The translations under genes and the position numbers were made by a program. A DNA stretch of 64,000 bases, from contig JBAIAA010000749.1 in NCBI GenBank assembly GCA_037893245.1, positions 1,296,527-1,360,526 of the forward strand, in the 5' to 3' direction. Positions 1 through 12,500 of the stretch are shown here, one piece after another; the stretch's first letter is position 1; every line of letters begins with the position of its first letter. Source of the DNA: Crossaster papposus (lineage: Eukaryota > Echinodermata > Asteroidea > Velatida > Solasteridae). The notes beneath the pieces are model-generated. The model saw only the letters and a program-made list of their open reading frames with translations, ran no database searches and was not told where the DNA came from.

Positions 1-1132
1 TTATAGAAGCCCCCCCCCCCCCCGACAAACAAAAGGACAAAGTGTGCTCTCTTGAGGACAAATTGCTATAATTGATGGTGATATTTTTGGAAGAAAAAGA
101 AGAATTCTCCATCCATTGGTATAGGCAGTTTTGGCTTTGGGTGGTTTTTGCCTATCGCCGGTGTCGTTTAATGCGACTCGTTTTAGAGACTCGATCCTGG
201 AAAATATGGCTGTTGCTTCTGGGGTTCAGAAAGACGGAAGCGAATGGTGTCGTATTTTAGTCGGTACAGAAATGTAATTCGTTGATGCCTCCGAAGGGGA
301 ACAATGTAATTCCAATCTGCTGGTGGCTTTTTAAAATTGAAATTGAGAATTAAGCTCGACGATGTGCGGTGACGAAGCTAAAGTATATAGTTATGGGAAC
401 TTTGTGTGAAATAAGTGTTAAAATAGCTGGCAAAACTTATCCTATATTGTTGTCTATGTAAATAGGAAATGTGTAAACGGGCAAATCACTAACAAACAAA
501 AATGCAAACGGTTCAAACAGATTTACTTTGAAAATTGCTATTATCGATCTAAGTAGCACTTTATTTTTTACTATTAAAATAAAAACCATGCGTCCATTTC
601 AAAGCAGGAATGATCGATATCTTGAAAGAGCCTGACCGATTGATGCTAATTCACAAGCACCATTATAGCTTAATAACATTCCAAATATTGGAATCTTAAC
701 ACTGAACTATATATAACTTTATAATAATCATATGTATACATCCATTGTTTTTTACAAAACAATTCTTCCCAAAAGGTTTTAAACAAAACAATTAACATCT
801 AACTCATTAACTAATTGATTAATTTTGTTTTGGCAGAATAATGGTGCAAAACAAAATATGTCAACGATACATTGACTCAACCAATTACTGAAGACTACAC
901 ACTTCAGTGTCCCTCGAAACTGAGGGAATAAAGTAGACGATCGAACGTACATCCCACTTCATCCTCTTGGTGTCCTTGTGAAAATATTTTTGTTTTCTTC
1001 ATTTGTTTTAATGTATAAGCTAAAATATTGAAGACTGACAATTAAACCACAGATGGAAACACGCGCATTGAAAATAATAGAGAATGTTATATACAATCAA
1101 TAACAAAATTAAAACAGAACAAACAGCACATG
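1..1132. other. AT-rich flank, no gene recognised
   Basis: The window opens with a run of C (11-23). A stretch near 105-150 (ATTCTCCATCC, then TTTTGGCTTTGGGTG) recurs at about 15030-15120, so it is part of a dispersed repeat. Short open frames here have no recognisable domain. Nothing else is supported. Confidence 0.4.
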
Positions 1133-1309
1133 CGTTTGTTTATGGTGTAAATGGAGGACACATGCCTGGCGACACGAAGGTGAATTGGGGTTAGAATCGA
1201 GGACGACCTCGATTGAGATTCGTGTACAAAACCAATGAGAGCCGTCGGAAAAAGTACAAAGGAAATTATCGAGAGGAACAAAATAAATTTACACCATAAA
1301 CAAACGTGC
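1133..1309. mobile_element. Short MITE with GTTTGTTTATGGTGTAAAT ends, copy 1
   Basis: The ends are inverted copies of GTTTGTTTATGGTGTAAAT. A second, closely similar copy lies at 10011-10209. The interior carries the palindrome GAGGACGACCTC and no coding capacity. The symmetry and the second copy support a non-autonomous DNA element. I could not assign a superfamily. Confidence 0.7.
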
Positions 1310-2972
1310 ATGCACCCCTATGTGTATCTGTGTACCGTTGATGTACATGAGGTGCACATACAATGTACTTTGCGTATTTCTAAAATATGAACCGCATCCG
1401 CCTTGACTCGAAGCACCTTGTCTATCTTTAACAAGTAAAATTGTATTCCTAACATGGAAGTAAGTAAGACCAGCTTGGAAAAAAACGTCAGTAAAAAGTG
1501 TTAAGAAGAATAAAGGAAATCCAAGGTTTTATACACTCACAAATTTAAATCAACATATTGTACAACTAGAGTTGGCAGTTATAGGATCTAGTCTTAAGAC
1601 TGTTCTCGTTAACTAAGATGACCACAGAATCATTATACGACGATTATATTTGTGCGCAAGATATAGTCATTATAGCCTAGGCCTTAATATTTAAAAAATG
1701 CTCGTTTCAGGGCAAGAAGAGGCATTTTTTAGTAGAAGTTTGTATCCTTTAACTATCGGGGGGCACTATCCTAACACGATGGACACCAAGCCGGATTCTG
1801 GGTTTAAAGGGGCAATTCGGGTGAATAATTGTATTAACTGGATAAAAGCACAACTTGTTCAAATGTACATATATACAAATATTATTTTAACATGTTAAAA
1901 ACATCTGAATAAATAATTATAAACAACAAATACAGAGTCTATGTTATACTGTTCTATTATATGTTTGTTGCAGTGGTGGTATACTATGCTCTATCTTTAA
2001 GTGCACTCTGCAGTTTTCTGTTGTAATATAACTCTGTGTTGCAGATTTGTTTGTGTTAAATATTACTAAAATCGGGCCAAACGAATAAGAAAATGATTAT
2101 GAACAAGCTGGGTTTGTTTAATTAAAGGGGAACTATAGTATGAAAAAGAGGTGTGTTTTTTCTCGAACGTGAGGAGAAAATGCATATTTGTTTTGGTGTT
2201 TTTAACCTTACCTAATTGAGGGCTGGTGCACCCAGAAAGGCCATATCAAATCATTATTGTTCATCTGCCGTATAATATTGATTTGTTGCTACCTGTTACT
2301 AAAATAACTTCTCTGTCTATTCATAGATAAACATTACAAGTGGAACTCTGGCGATGCACTAACAGATGAGAAAGCACGACTTTAACAAAACAAATGCTGT
2401 GTTCAGCTTGGTATCCATCATTTTCGGATTTAGAGCCCCCAAATTAGTTAATATAGCTAGGAAACCAAATTCTACTAAACATGCCTCTTATGTAACATTT
2501 TCTGGAATATGGCGTAGACTTTATCCGAATTACAATAATAGGTTTACGCGTTTTAGCTATGCTAAATAACTCAACGTAAATTTTATATTTGAAAAACATA
2601 ATCGAAGTAAGTTAAAAGAAGTCTACTTTATACTTTCTTCTCTGATGTTATATTTACTATCTTTGCTATTTATTTGTATACAGTGTATAAAGAACTTTCT
2701 CTCTATATGTCTACATTTTTAATAAAATATATTTACACTTGCATATAAATAATACTGTACATAAAAATACACACACACGCGACTGATTTAATCATCTGAT
2801 GTAATTCAAGACAATTGCACTTAATTGGCAAAAAGTCCTAAAAGTAAAACTATAACGGCCGATTGGTTTGGTCATTTACTTCGACTTGGTTTCTGTTAAT
2901 TTTCAAACGAATCATAAAACCCCCAAAGTGTTGTGCTACATAAACATATAATATTATGTTCCCTGCTGACCA
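1310..2972. other. Intergenic, AT-rich, nothing recognised
   Basis: No exon with supporting splice sites, RNA gene or repeat with a second copy in the window was found here. The open frames are short and look random. Confidence 0.35.
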
Positions 2973-3455
2973 TTTAAAGGGATCGTATACGTTTGGTAAT
3001 TGGAACCCACTGTTTGTTTAAATCCTATATAGTTATAGATAGGCTATATAGCATAAAACTAACCTGTTAAAGTTTCATTTCAAAAGGTGCTAGCGATTTT
3101 GAGATATTGCCGAATAGAATATAGATATATAGCATAAAACTAGCCTGTTGAAGTTTCATTTCGAAAGGTGCTAGCGATTTTGAGATATTGCCGAAGATCT
3201 AGAGCGGTTATGTCCACGCAGGAGGAATAATCTGCATTAGAATACACAATCTGAGAAACGTCACTGCAGTAACGCTTCTCAGATTCAATTTTTTTGGGAT
3301 AAAAAGTGATATCTTTTTCTATAACCGCAGTACTTTGAAGTGAAAGGTTTCTAAAAATGCATTATACTATCCAAAGCTGCTATACTTCTTACCAAGTAAG
3401 TTTTTATTGCCATACATTTTTGGAGTAATTACCAAAAGTATACGATCCCTTTAAA
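2973..3455. mobile_element. MITE with TTTAAAGGGATCGTATAC ends
   Basis: The left end TTTAAAGGGATCGTATAC followed by a GGTAATT motif is mirrored at the right end (AATTACC, then GTATACGATCCCTTTAAA). The right end touches the start of another MITE at about 3450. The interior contains a direct duplication with an 81-bp period. Confidence 0.7.
3046..3196. repeat. 81-bp tandem duplication inside the MITE
   Basis: Two units share GCATAAAACTA, GGTGCTAGCGATTTTGAG and ATATTGCCGAA, starting near 3046 and 3126. The units differ at only a few bases, so the duplication is fairly recent. Confidence 0.75.
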
Positions 3456-3737
3456 AGTAGGACACACCATTGGTAATTGCTTGAATTATCATGAATGGGT
3501 GGATTTGGGGGTTGTAATTTATAGCAAATATCGTTTACCTGACTTGTTCGAAGATTTACAATCATGGGTGCCGAGGAAAGCAAGAAAAACGGCGTTCATT
3601 TTCAACCGGCGTCGGGCAGTGCATGGTTCTTATGTTGTTTTAGGTTTTACTATTTACTTTCAAATAAGTAAGATATTTCTTAATAATTCGGTAGTAAACA
3701 ATTTCGATATCTGCAAATGGTGTATCCTACCTTTAAA
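3450..3737 (+). mobile_element. MITE family B (AAGGTAGGATACACC ends), copy 1
   Basis: The element begins TTTAAAAGTAGGACACACCA and ends GGTGTATCCTACCTTTAAA, an inverted pair. The interior matches copies at 14058, 16685, 47388 (reverse) and 53330 (reverse), with shared blocks such as AATATCGTTTA and AACCGGCGTCG. It is non-coding and abuts the preceding MITE. Confidence 0.75.
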
Positions 3738-5455
3738 CACAGTAAACCCTTGTAAAATCGCTCTTTAATGGTTCTGGTTATGAATGATTGATATGTTTTC
3801 GTTTTGTTGAGTATGAAGCACGTATGAAGCAAACCATTGGATTTAGTTTATCCTTCATTTCAATACCTGAAATCAGAAGTAGGCCATTGCCCCCAATTGG
3901 TATCAATTGAGGGGAATAATGCTCATGGTGAGTTTTGGCAAGATATGCACCCCTGGTAGTTTGAAACTAATGTGATAGAATTGCAGTGGTGGCAACTTTT
4001 GGGGTGTTATCACCATTTTGTAGGACTTATGAGTCGTTGGGCTTACGAGCGGGCCCCGTACATATTTGTAGGTACCGTACCCGGTTTTATCGTTGAGAAA
4101 GAAGGCACGCTTATTGGTCTAACAATACGTTGCTTCTAAACAATGCTTCATTAAAGACAACTGAGTGATATAGCAGTATGAAACAGTGGTGTTCAGGTCA
4201 TCTGATGTTTCCATGCAACATTTAACGTCAACGACGCTCCCTTTTTGTACCAAAGTTCGCAGTATCTTTACAGCTACATGTACATGTATAAGATACCGCT
4301 ATCCGTTCGTATCATGACAGTGTTTGAATGCTTTATTATGTAAAGTACGCATTTGATAATTATAATATACGACTAATGGCTGCGAGGAAAACCAGACAGT
4401 GGTAGGCCAATCTTCCTTATTCCCGACAAGTTTGCAACAGGAAAACAAATAACTGACATTTAACAGCCGTAGACTTGAATTATAATGGCTAAAGCTCCAG
4501 GCCTGAACTTATAGTATACCTTATCCCTGCTTATTAACGTCACCTAATACATTACATGTACAACAAAATACTAATTGAGTAAACTGCAATATGCAGTACT
4601 CAGCCTATGAGAATTGAGTAGTATTTTGTAGTACAATATCCCCAACGTTAGGGCTGAAAGGGCTAGTATACGGGCTAAACATGAATGATAAAGATAACTT
4701 GAATTAAAAGCAGCAGAAATGTGCGAATACCCAATTCATACTATAGTATAGGTGTGGCAATTTGCAATTTTTATGTTCACAAAAAGTCATTATAAAGCAA
4801 GAAACATTTCATTCTTTATTAGCACAAAAAACCCTAACCCTTTGAAAGTTCCTGTTGATCTGACCGTCAGACCGTCATGTGGGTAGTCATTATTACCCAC
4901 ACCAACTTCCTCTGTCGTTTTTTTTTTGTCTACTGTGCTGTGCTGGTGAATACAATACATGCACAAAAATGTGGTCAAGACAATAGGACCTAGATCAACA
5001 CCCGGCCATGAAGAATGTATACAGGAAACGGGCGCCCGTTACTGGTCCCCTGGACACCTGATGTAGTAATTTACATACAAAAGCTTGTAAGATTCCAATT
5101 TATAACAACGTATGCTGCCTTCGATAACAGGTGTCCTTGCTGAACAGATGTAGGCCTATTGTTTTGAACACCGTACCTGCATATAATCCACGACTCTGGG
5201 TATGACTTCCGCATGCTTAATTGAAAACAAGATTTTTGGTTTTGATTCATAGGTACTGGCCATAAAATTACCGTATCGGTTCACATGCTCTGTGTCTGGC
5301 TTTATGCACGAATACAAGGCATTGTAGTACATTATGATTAGGCCTATGTGTTATTTCACTAATACCTATGAGGTAATTAATTAGCTGTGAGGTATTTAAT
5401 TATAACTTGACTAACCAATCTCTGTAGACCTTGATAACACACGAATTGTCTTCCG
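3738..5455. other. Intergenic, nothing recognised
   Basis: There is no supported exon or RNA gene. Single-copy AT-rich sequence predominates. TACATGTA octamers occur near 4274, 4280 and 4554, and TAGGCCTA near 5152 and 5338; these belong to the octamer class described in the findings. Confidence 0.35.
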
Positions 5456-5627
5456 TGCTCTATCCGGAACATCATCCGAACTATAATATTTGATATATTA
5501 TAAACTATTACAGTATCAATGTTGAGGTATTTATTTATGGCGTGCTCTATCGGGAACATCATCCGAACTATAATATTTGATATATTATACACTATTATAG
5601 CATCAACGGTTGAGGTATTTATTTATG
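5456..5627. repeat. 86-bp tandem duplication (2 units)
   Basis: Two adjacent units each read GTGCTCTATC, then GAACATCATCCGAACTATAA and TTGAGGTATTTATTTATGGC. They differ at a handful of positions. The second unit carries TTTATT, which on the minus strand is AATAAA about 650 bases past the transporter stop and so is a possible polyadenylation signal for that gene. Confidence 0.75.
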
Positions 5628-6270
5628 GCTTGCATGCGAAATCAAACAGCCAATATGATACTCAATCAACATCCGGTATAACCCTGATGTGCAATTTTAC
5701 AGGAAGCATTTGTCGTACATGCTATTTCTACAGCAGCATATTTTCTGGCCAGCCAGCGCTGTCAAATTGTGTAGGCACTCTTATGGCGTATAGTAGCCTA
5801 ACGTAGGCTAATGTAGTGAATATGAAAACCTATTATTACGACAATCCGCTTACTGAAAATCAAAAAAACAACTGTAGAAAATCTATAAGACGCCGTGCAA
5901 GTTGGAACGACCTATTCTCCTTCTTGGGAACTCACTTCTCTCAAAGTATATTATGCACGCACATACTAGTTCACGGTGTGTATTTTGTGCGACAAGCATA
6001 AAGGAAGCATAATTCTGGTGCATTTCTTGAGAAGAGGCGAACCGAGTTTCTAATCTTCACTGTGGCTATTTACCCCTCATGTTGTATGACACCACGCCCC
6101 TACACTAAAGTGAACATAACAGGGGCGCGTCGGGACGATGTGTGACGCCCTTCCTTTCCATATAGTATCGGTACACTACTATACCATAGTAAAGAACTCG
6201 CTCTCGACGCACGTGCAGGTTGGGTCGAGGTAGTACGGAATTCAGTTCGGTATAAACCGACGTAAAAGAC

Positions 6271-6500
6271 TCACACTACCCAGATGTATTCATCCACGAT
6301 TTCCTCGCCGTCGTCCACCGTTTCCGTGCTGGCGGTAGCCATAGAGGAAGTGCTATCGTTCTTGGTGATGACCTGCGGTACCCATCCCTTGTGCTTCTGG
6401 ACGAGAGGAATAGCGACGGTGAGCAGAGACGCAACGAGGAACATGGCCCCTCCCACGTAGAATGCGATGTCAAACTTCTGTGTGTAGTCATAAGCCGCTC
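6271..6500 (-). CDS. Transporter coding exon 6 (TM11-12, C-tail)
   Basis: The acceptor is TTTTTCCTGTACAG. It encodes AAYDYTQKFDIAFYVGGAM (the D-x-T-x-x-[YF]-D-[IV]-[SA]-F segment of MCTs), the last helix, and a Ser/Thr- and Asp/Glu-rich tail ending EYIWVV. The stop is at 6273-6271. Confidence 0.88.
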
Positions 6501-9500
6501 CTGTACAGGAAAAAGAAACAGTGGCTTTGGATGTTACATTTATTTTCAAATAAAAAACTAGAAGTGTGTTTAATGGACGAACACAAGCTGCTTCGTGTAA
6601 GCATGTTTGAGTTGAACTCCGCGATGGCTGCGTGACATGTGACGACGAATCGACGATATAATGTGCTCACATTCGGTACCCTGTCTGTTCTGGGTTTTTT
6701 CTTCTATATAACACCTGCAAGTCTATGTATGTCCAATACCAAATTTAACCTAACTTGACGAAATGTCACTTCTAACTTCTTATCCGTTAGATTAGTTGTT
6801 CAGCCTTCAATTTCATTTCTTGTCTTGCAATACATAGTGCCCAATACGCAAGAATATCTGGCGATTTCGACCGAAAATTCTTGATATCGCTTGAACAAAC
6901 CAAGCATGGCTCAACAAAAACACATAACAAAACCCACAGTCAGAGATCGAGGTTTCCCCGTGGGACAAAATAAGACTTAACCCCCACCTCACCCTAAAAA
7001 TTAATAATAATAATAATAATAAACTGAAAGAATTATACGGAAAACGCTCGAGCTCTGAGGCTGCGGGAAGCAGCTTGACTCGAGTTGTTCCAACGAATGA
7101 GCATAAGCTCTCTTATCTCGTTGTGCGTAAATAAAATAATTAAAAATAGTAATACAAATAAATATACAAATAAATACTTTATTTTGTATATTTTATTACA
7201 TTCTCCCTTCTCCCGAAGTCACACTCTGTACATCTCGACCAGTTAATGTCAAAATCATACTGTCGATAAACTTTGTGCAGGCATTTGTATCTTCATTGTT
7301 ATAACGTCACACCTTATAATCAACACAAATTTCTTCAACAGCCATCTGTGGATGGTGACCAGAGAGCCCGAAAAGTTCTAAGTCGAACTAACTTTTTAAA
7401 GTGCCCAAGGTTGTTGTCTGAACAACCCTGTGTAAATCGAATGGGGGAAATCATTGAAACAGGAAAAAGTCCAGCCTTCGACAAAAAACAATAGTCACTA
7501 AAATAGATGCAAAATGCTAATATTTCTACACTGACCTGTTAAACGTTTCGTGTTCAAGGATAAAAACCAAGAACAACATTATTGCTGTTCTTGTAGTCTG
7601 GTTTCCTTACTATACAAGAAAATCTACTCCAACATATCCGTGGATTGTCAGGTCAGGGAACCAGACTAGCTAGCTTGCACCCGTTTACAGATGTGTATAC
7701 TGATTGCAAAGACCATAATTTTTATGGTCTTACTAAAATAGTGAATTGGAGGCAGTATTTTGAATAAAAAATCCTATACGTATACAACCTCAACTCGACA
7801 TTAACGGTTTGTTCGAGTTTTGAATATCATTTTAACATCAGTGAAATTTAAAGGACGGTGTTGTTGACAAGTGTAAATTTACAAGAGGATCACGGAAACG
7901 GCAACAATGAGCTAAAATGCATTATGAGAAGAAACGAAATTCAGATGTTCAAATTACAGAAAGTTATTGTTTTCAAATGAGGCTTCTCGTTTGTATTCAA
8001 ACATCTGCAAACTTAGAAGCATTGTGTTAAAAGTGAGTGAACCGCCAAGAAAGTTTAAGAAAACATTCCTTGATTTATAATGGATCTTGACGTAGAAAGT
8101 TCATCATAATTTTCCAAAATACAACTATTTTTTTTAAAAGCCAAACGTTTAGGAAGATTCAAAATTGCTGTCTAAACACTATTTTGTCACCACCCCAACG
8201 TCATTTTTAAAGGCTCTTGATTAAAATTAGGTTTTATTATCTGTCACTGGACTTCGGTACGCCTACCCACTCATATAATAGACAGTTATCTTTGTTGGTC
8301 AAATAATGATATTACACAAAGAGACCTCTTTATGTGGAAGTGCCAAGTGATCTTTAAAAAACAAGTGACGCAGCAAATAAACTCTAGCAGAAGAATCAAC
8401 TTTTCTTGTTGACAACAATAGTAAAAAACAAAAATGCGGCGTAGGCCTATCTGTGTAAGTTGAGGTATAATATTTTTTGTTCTACAAATTGTGTCCAGGA
8501 TATAATTTCTTGCTATCTTCATCGGGAATGTCGGTTATCAGTGTTTTGAAGAAAACTAAATTAGAGCAGTGACTTTGGAAGAATCGAAGGGTTGGTGAAC
8601 TTTGAGTACATAGCTCCCTGCCATGTTATGGCAGGACTGGGTCGACTTCGGCCCTCTATCTATAGTTTCGTAATCAGTTTTATTTGTTCACTATTGCGGT
8701 TGTTAGTAAATACCACTCAAAAAATATAAATAAGATAGGGGGTTTACACTTTGTAATACAAACAGGTGGCTTGGGCGCTATTGTTAATTGCGCGCCCTTT
8801 GAACCTTTAGTCGGCCTGTGGTCGGACTTTGTATGCCGCTGGTATAGATATATATATATATATATATCTCTCTCAAGATCCCCACGGGCCCCTGTTGTTC
8901 CAGAAATGCAAATATCGGGTTTATTTTTACTCTTGGGCACGTAAAGTCCCTATGCGAGCAATCACTAAAATATACAAACTTCTGTGTTACCAATACGTGC
9001 ACTCTCTTCAAAGTGGGTTTTCATGATGTCAATTAAGATTTTGGTAAGGCGATTTTGGTGATTGACAGTGGAAAATCAAACAATAAATTGTGGCATTGTT
9101 GTCACAGCACATGGCATTCTTTCCGATGACGTTTACCGCGTCGTGTTGTTTAGTGAATGACAGTAACAAAAATAATAATATGACGAAAGAGAAGTTATTT
9201 ACTGGTAGAGCTGAGCTGACAGCAGTCATCTTTAGAGGATTGTTTCACCCTTATAAAGATGAGCACTCCACTATAATTACTATGTGAAGATGGCTTGCGA
9301 AAAGTGCCTTGAACTACATATCTCTTCCATGTCAATGATTGGTAGCATCAAAACTCTGAGGTCTCTGGACTTTAGACCAGGCTTGAGGGTTAAACCTGTT
9401 CATGGCAGTGGCTCACCATCCGGCTTCCCTCAGAGTGAATAAAAATCACGACCAGTAGAGAGTACAGTTACTGTTGGTCATTATACCCAGCACGATATAA

Positions 9501-12500
9501 GACCGAAGGACTCCCCCATTAGTCACCCATACATATATACTCTATAGACTCTTTGTCGTCATCTAACGCACCCCCCCCCCCCCCCCCCCCCCCCCACACC
9601 TATCCCACCCCCTAACAAGAATTCTTGCGAAACCAAAACATTCCGCAAGCACAATGGCCACCACAAATGAGTAGGGGGGATCCCTCCGTCTCAGGTTTTG
9701 CTTGCTTCAATTTTATGCTTGCTTCAATTGAAGCTGTTATAGAAAAAGTTTAACGCAAGTGTACAAAATGACAGTTATACGTTTCCTGTTTGTATATCAT
9801 TTCCTCTTATGAGGCGTTAACCGCATTACACTGTCAAAGAAAATCTGTAATTTCACAGAGAATTTGTAACAGATCTAAATCAATGCTTTTTACAGCACTT
9901 TTGATGTTGAATTTTCCAAATTTTCAATTTTCCAAACATTACTGTATTTTAACGGAATTTCCTATATTTACAGTGTCCACGATGGAAGGTGTTTACACAC
10001 ATGTGGCTGTGCGTTTGTTTATGGTGTCAATGGAGGACACATACCAGGCGACACGAAGGTGAATTGGGTTAGGGTTAGAATCGAGGACGACCTCGATTGA
10101 GATTCGTGTACAAAACCAATGAGAGCCGTCGGAAAAAGTTAGAGTACAAATAAAGCAAATTTTCGATAGGAACAAAGAAAACTCCTCGATTTACACCATA
10201 AACAAACGTGTGTGTGTACGAGCCTCCGCCGAGTTATGGGGACAGGGTCTTTTGTTTGGAAAAGACAGACCGAGTAGTGGGGACATTTTCGAGTCCCCAT
10301 AGCGCGTTGGGTCTTCAGTAAAGGTAGAACAAGGTAAAATTGGGTTAGGGTATAATAACAGAAAATGAAGAAGAGGACAAATTATGGTAATCCTGAAAAT
10401 TTTAGAATTTTAGAGTGTTCTGAGTTTGAAATTAGAGAGATTTTAGTTTACACACAAACCCTATGGGTTGACCCCATAACGCAATGTACCAACATAAATT
10501 GTGTACATGTGTTGGAGGTGTGAGGGGGGTCCATTATACGCATGCGATTTTACGAGTACGGTGATGTATATACGTTGAATAATGAGGTACTATGTGCATT
10601 TACGCGTTCAAATAGTGAACGTGGGACAATTAAGGGCAATAGAACTGTTGAGATTCATGAACAAAACATAACTATGGCCGTCCCATTAAAATACAAACAA
10701 ATGAGGACAATAAACGATTGGAAGTATTTACAACTCTTTTCAGAAACCACGTACCTGCCACAGTGGGCCCCACTGATATCCCTACGCCGACGCCGAGTAA
10801 CGTAAAAGTCCACGACTCCGCTATAAGGTTGCTGCCGAACATATCCAAACTTGCCTTGAACAGCATGCTGTTAACCACACCAGTGCATAGACCAACAACT
10901 ACAGAAGAAGGAAAAACACAAAATACAGACAAATTAAAAGGAGGTTTTATATGCAAGGCACAATTTTGGTTCTTTTAGCATTGGCAGACTGGGGGTCCGT
11001 TAATTTTAGGAAACCGATATTTAAATGCTTAGGCCTATTACTCGGAAAGTACTATATAGGCTCAATGAATAATAGTAATTACTACCAGTTAGGTTGTGAC
11101 AGGGGTAAGCTTACACCTGTGTCATCACTAAATAAGTGTAATATTGAATAAAGGATGTTTTATTTGGAATTTACTGGTCTTTTTCTTTTTAAACATGATC
11201 GACACCGTGCAGATAAGACTACTCCTAATCTGGTGCAAAGGTATTTTGTAATGCTATCCAGTCAAACCACTGTTGTTCGGTCATTAACCAGTTCGCGCCG
11301 GATGACGTATATAAACGCAAAGTTCGGAAATGTATGTCAGCAGCGGGCAAGGCCGGAAATGCGTGGGTGTGCTTCCCGGCACTATCAGCCTGAACACGCT
11401 TCGGATTGAGTTTCGTTAAAAATAATCCCGCCCGTGGGCTCGGCGATGTTAAAATAATCCCGGCGCGAACTGGTTAAAGACATTATTAAACCTCGATTAG
11501 TTGCTGTTGAATGGAAAAGTAAACGACATGACGCAACATGGTCCCAAATAAACAATGTACTGTTCGAATAATGAGTATTTCAATCCCCGGTTTGTTTTTT
11601 TAAGACACATACATGCAATGCATCGAATCACTAAAATAAATGAATGATTATTTATCGAAACCATAACCAATCGTTGATTAGTTTGCAAAAAAAATCAAAC
11701 TTTGATTTAACCTTTTTCCGGCAGAGTTGTAATCGAGACCCTGCAAGTACATCACAAGCCCTTCAGTCTCAAATAAAGTCACTTGCTATTCAAATGAATT
11801 GTTAACAAAAGCATCCCTTTATAATTGTTCAACTAATAATACTTCCAACTGGCTTTATAAAAATGATTTGTGACTGGACTCGTGAAATGACTTGCAGGGA
11901 CTCAAATATCAACTCGGTTTTCCGGTACAAAATTGTTCATTGTTCATTTTGTTTTATCTTGAGATTAGGACTATGAAAAGTTTCGACGTATGGATAAATC
12001 GGGTCTTTATATAAAATAATTACAACAAAAGGACGATACAAATTATGAACCGGCTGAATAGCCACACAGCAACTACACATCTGTGTTGGAGCTTGATTTT
12101 ATACGAACAGCGCTGACAACTATAGGAATAGTATTATGTTCAGTTCGTAAAATCCTTCAAGATATAGTTTTCCCCCAAGAACAGACCAAATCAATTCACA
12201 AATCTTTGTATTGAACTCTAATGACGTGTGAACCGAGATTTCGTCTATACAGGAAACGAGCGAATTTCCTTGGACAAGATCAGGCGCGGTATAGATTCCT
12301 TCATCGTCCATGTCTAGTTTAAACATTTCAATAACATTCGGTTTCCGTCAGTGTCTGCCTGCACGGCATCATCGTTTGACACACCACCAATACCCAGTGT
12401 TGTTGACTGGAGTCGGTAACTTGGACTCGAGTCCGACTCGAGTCGCCAATTTTTGTGACTTGCGACTTGACTTGACTTGACAAAAAAATGATTCGGGACT

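Noticed and set aside
72-260. 62-codon frame at the window start
   Set aside because: No domain, no splice support, and it overlaps a dispersed repeat segment.
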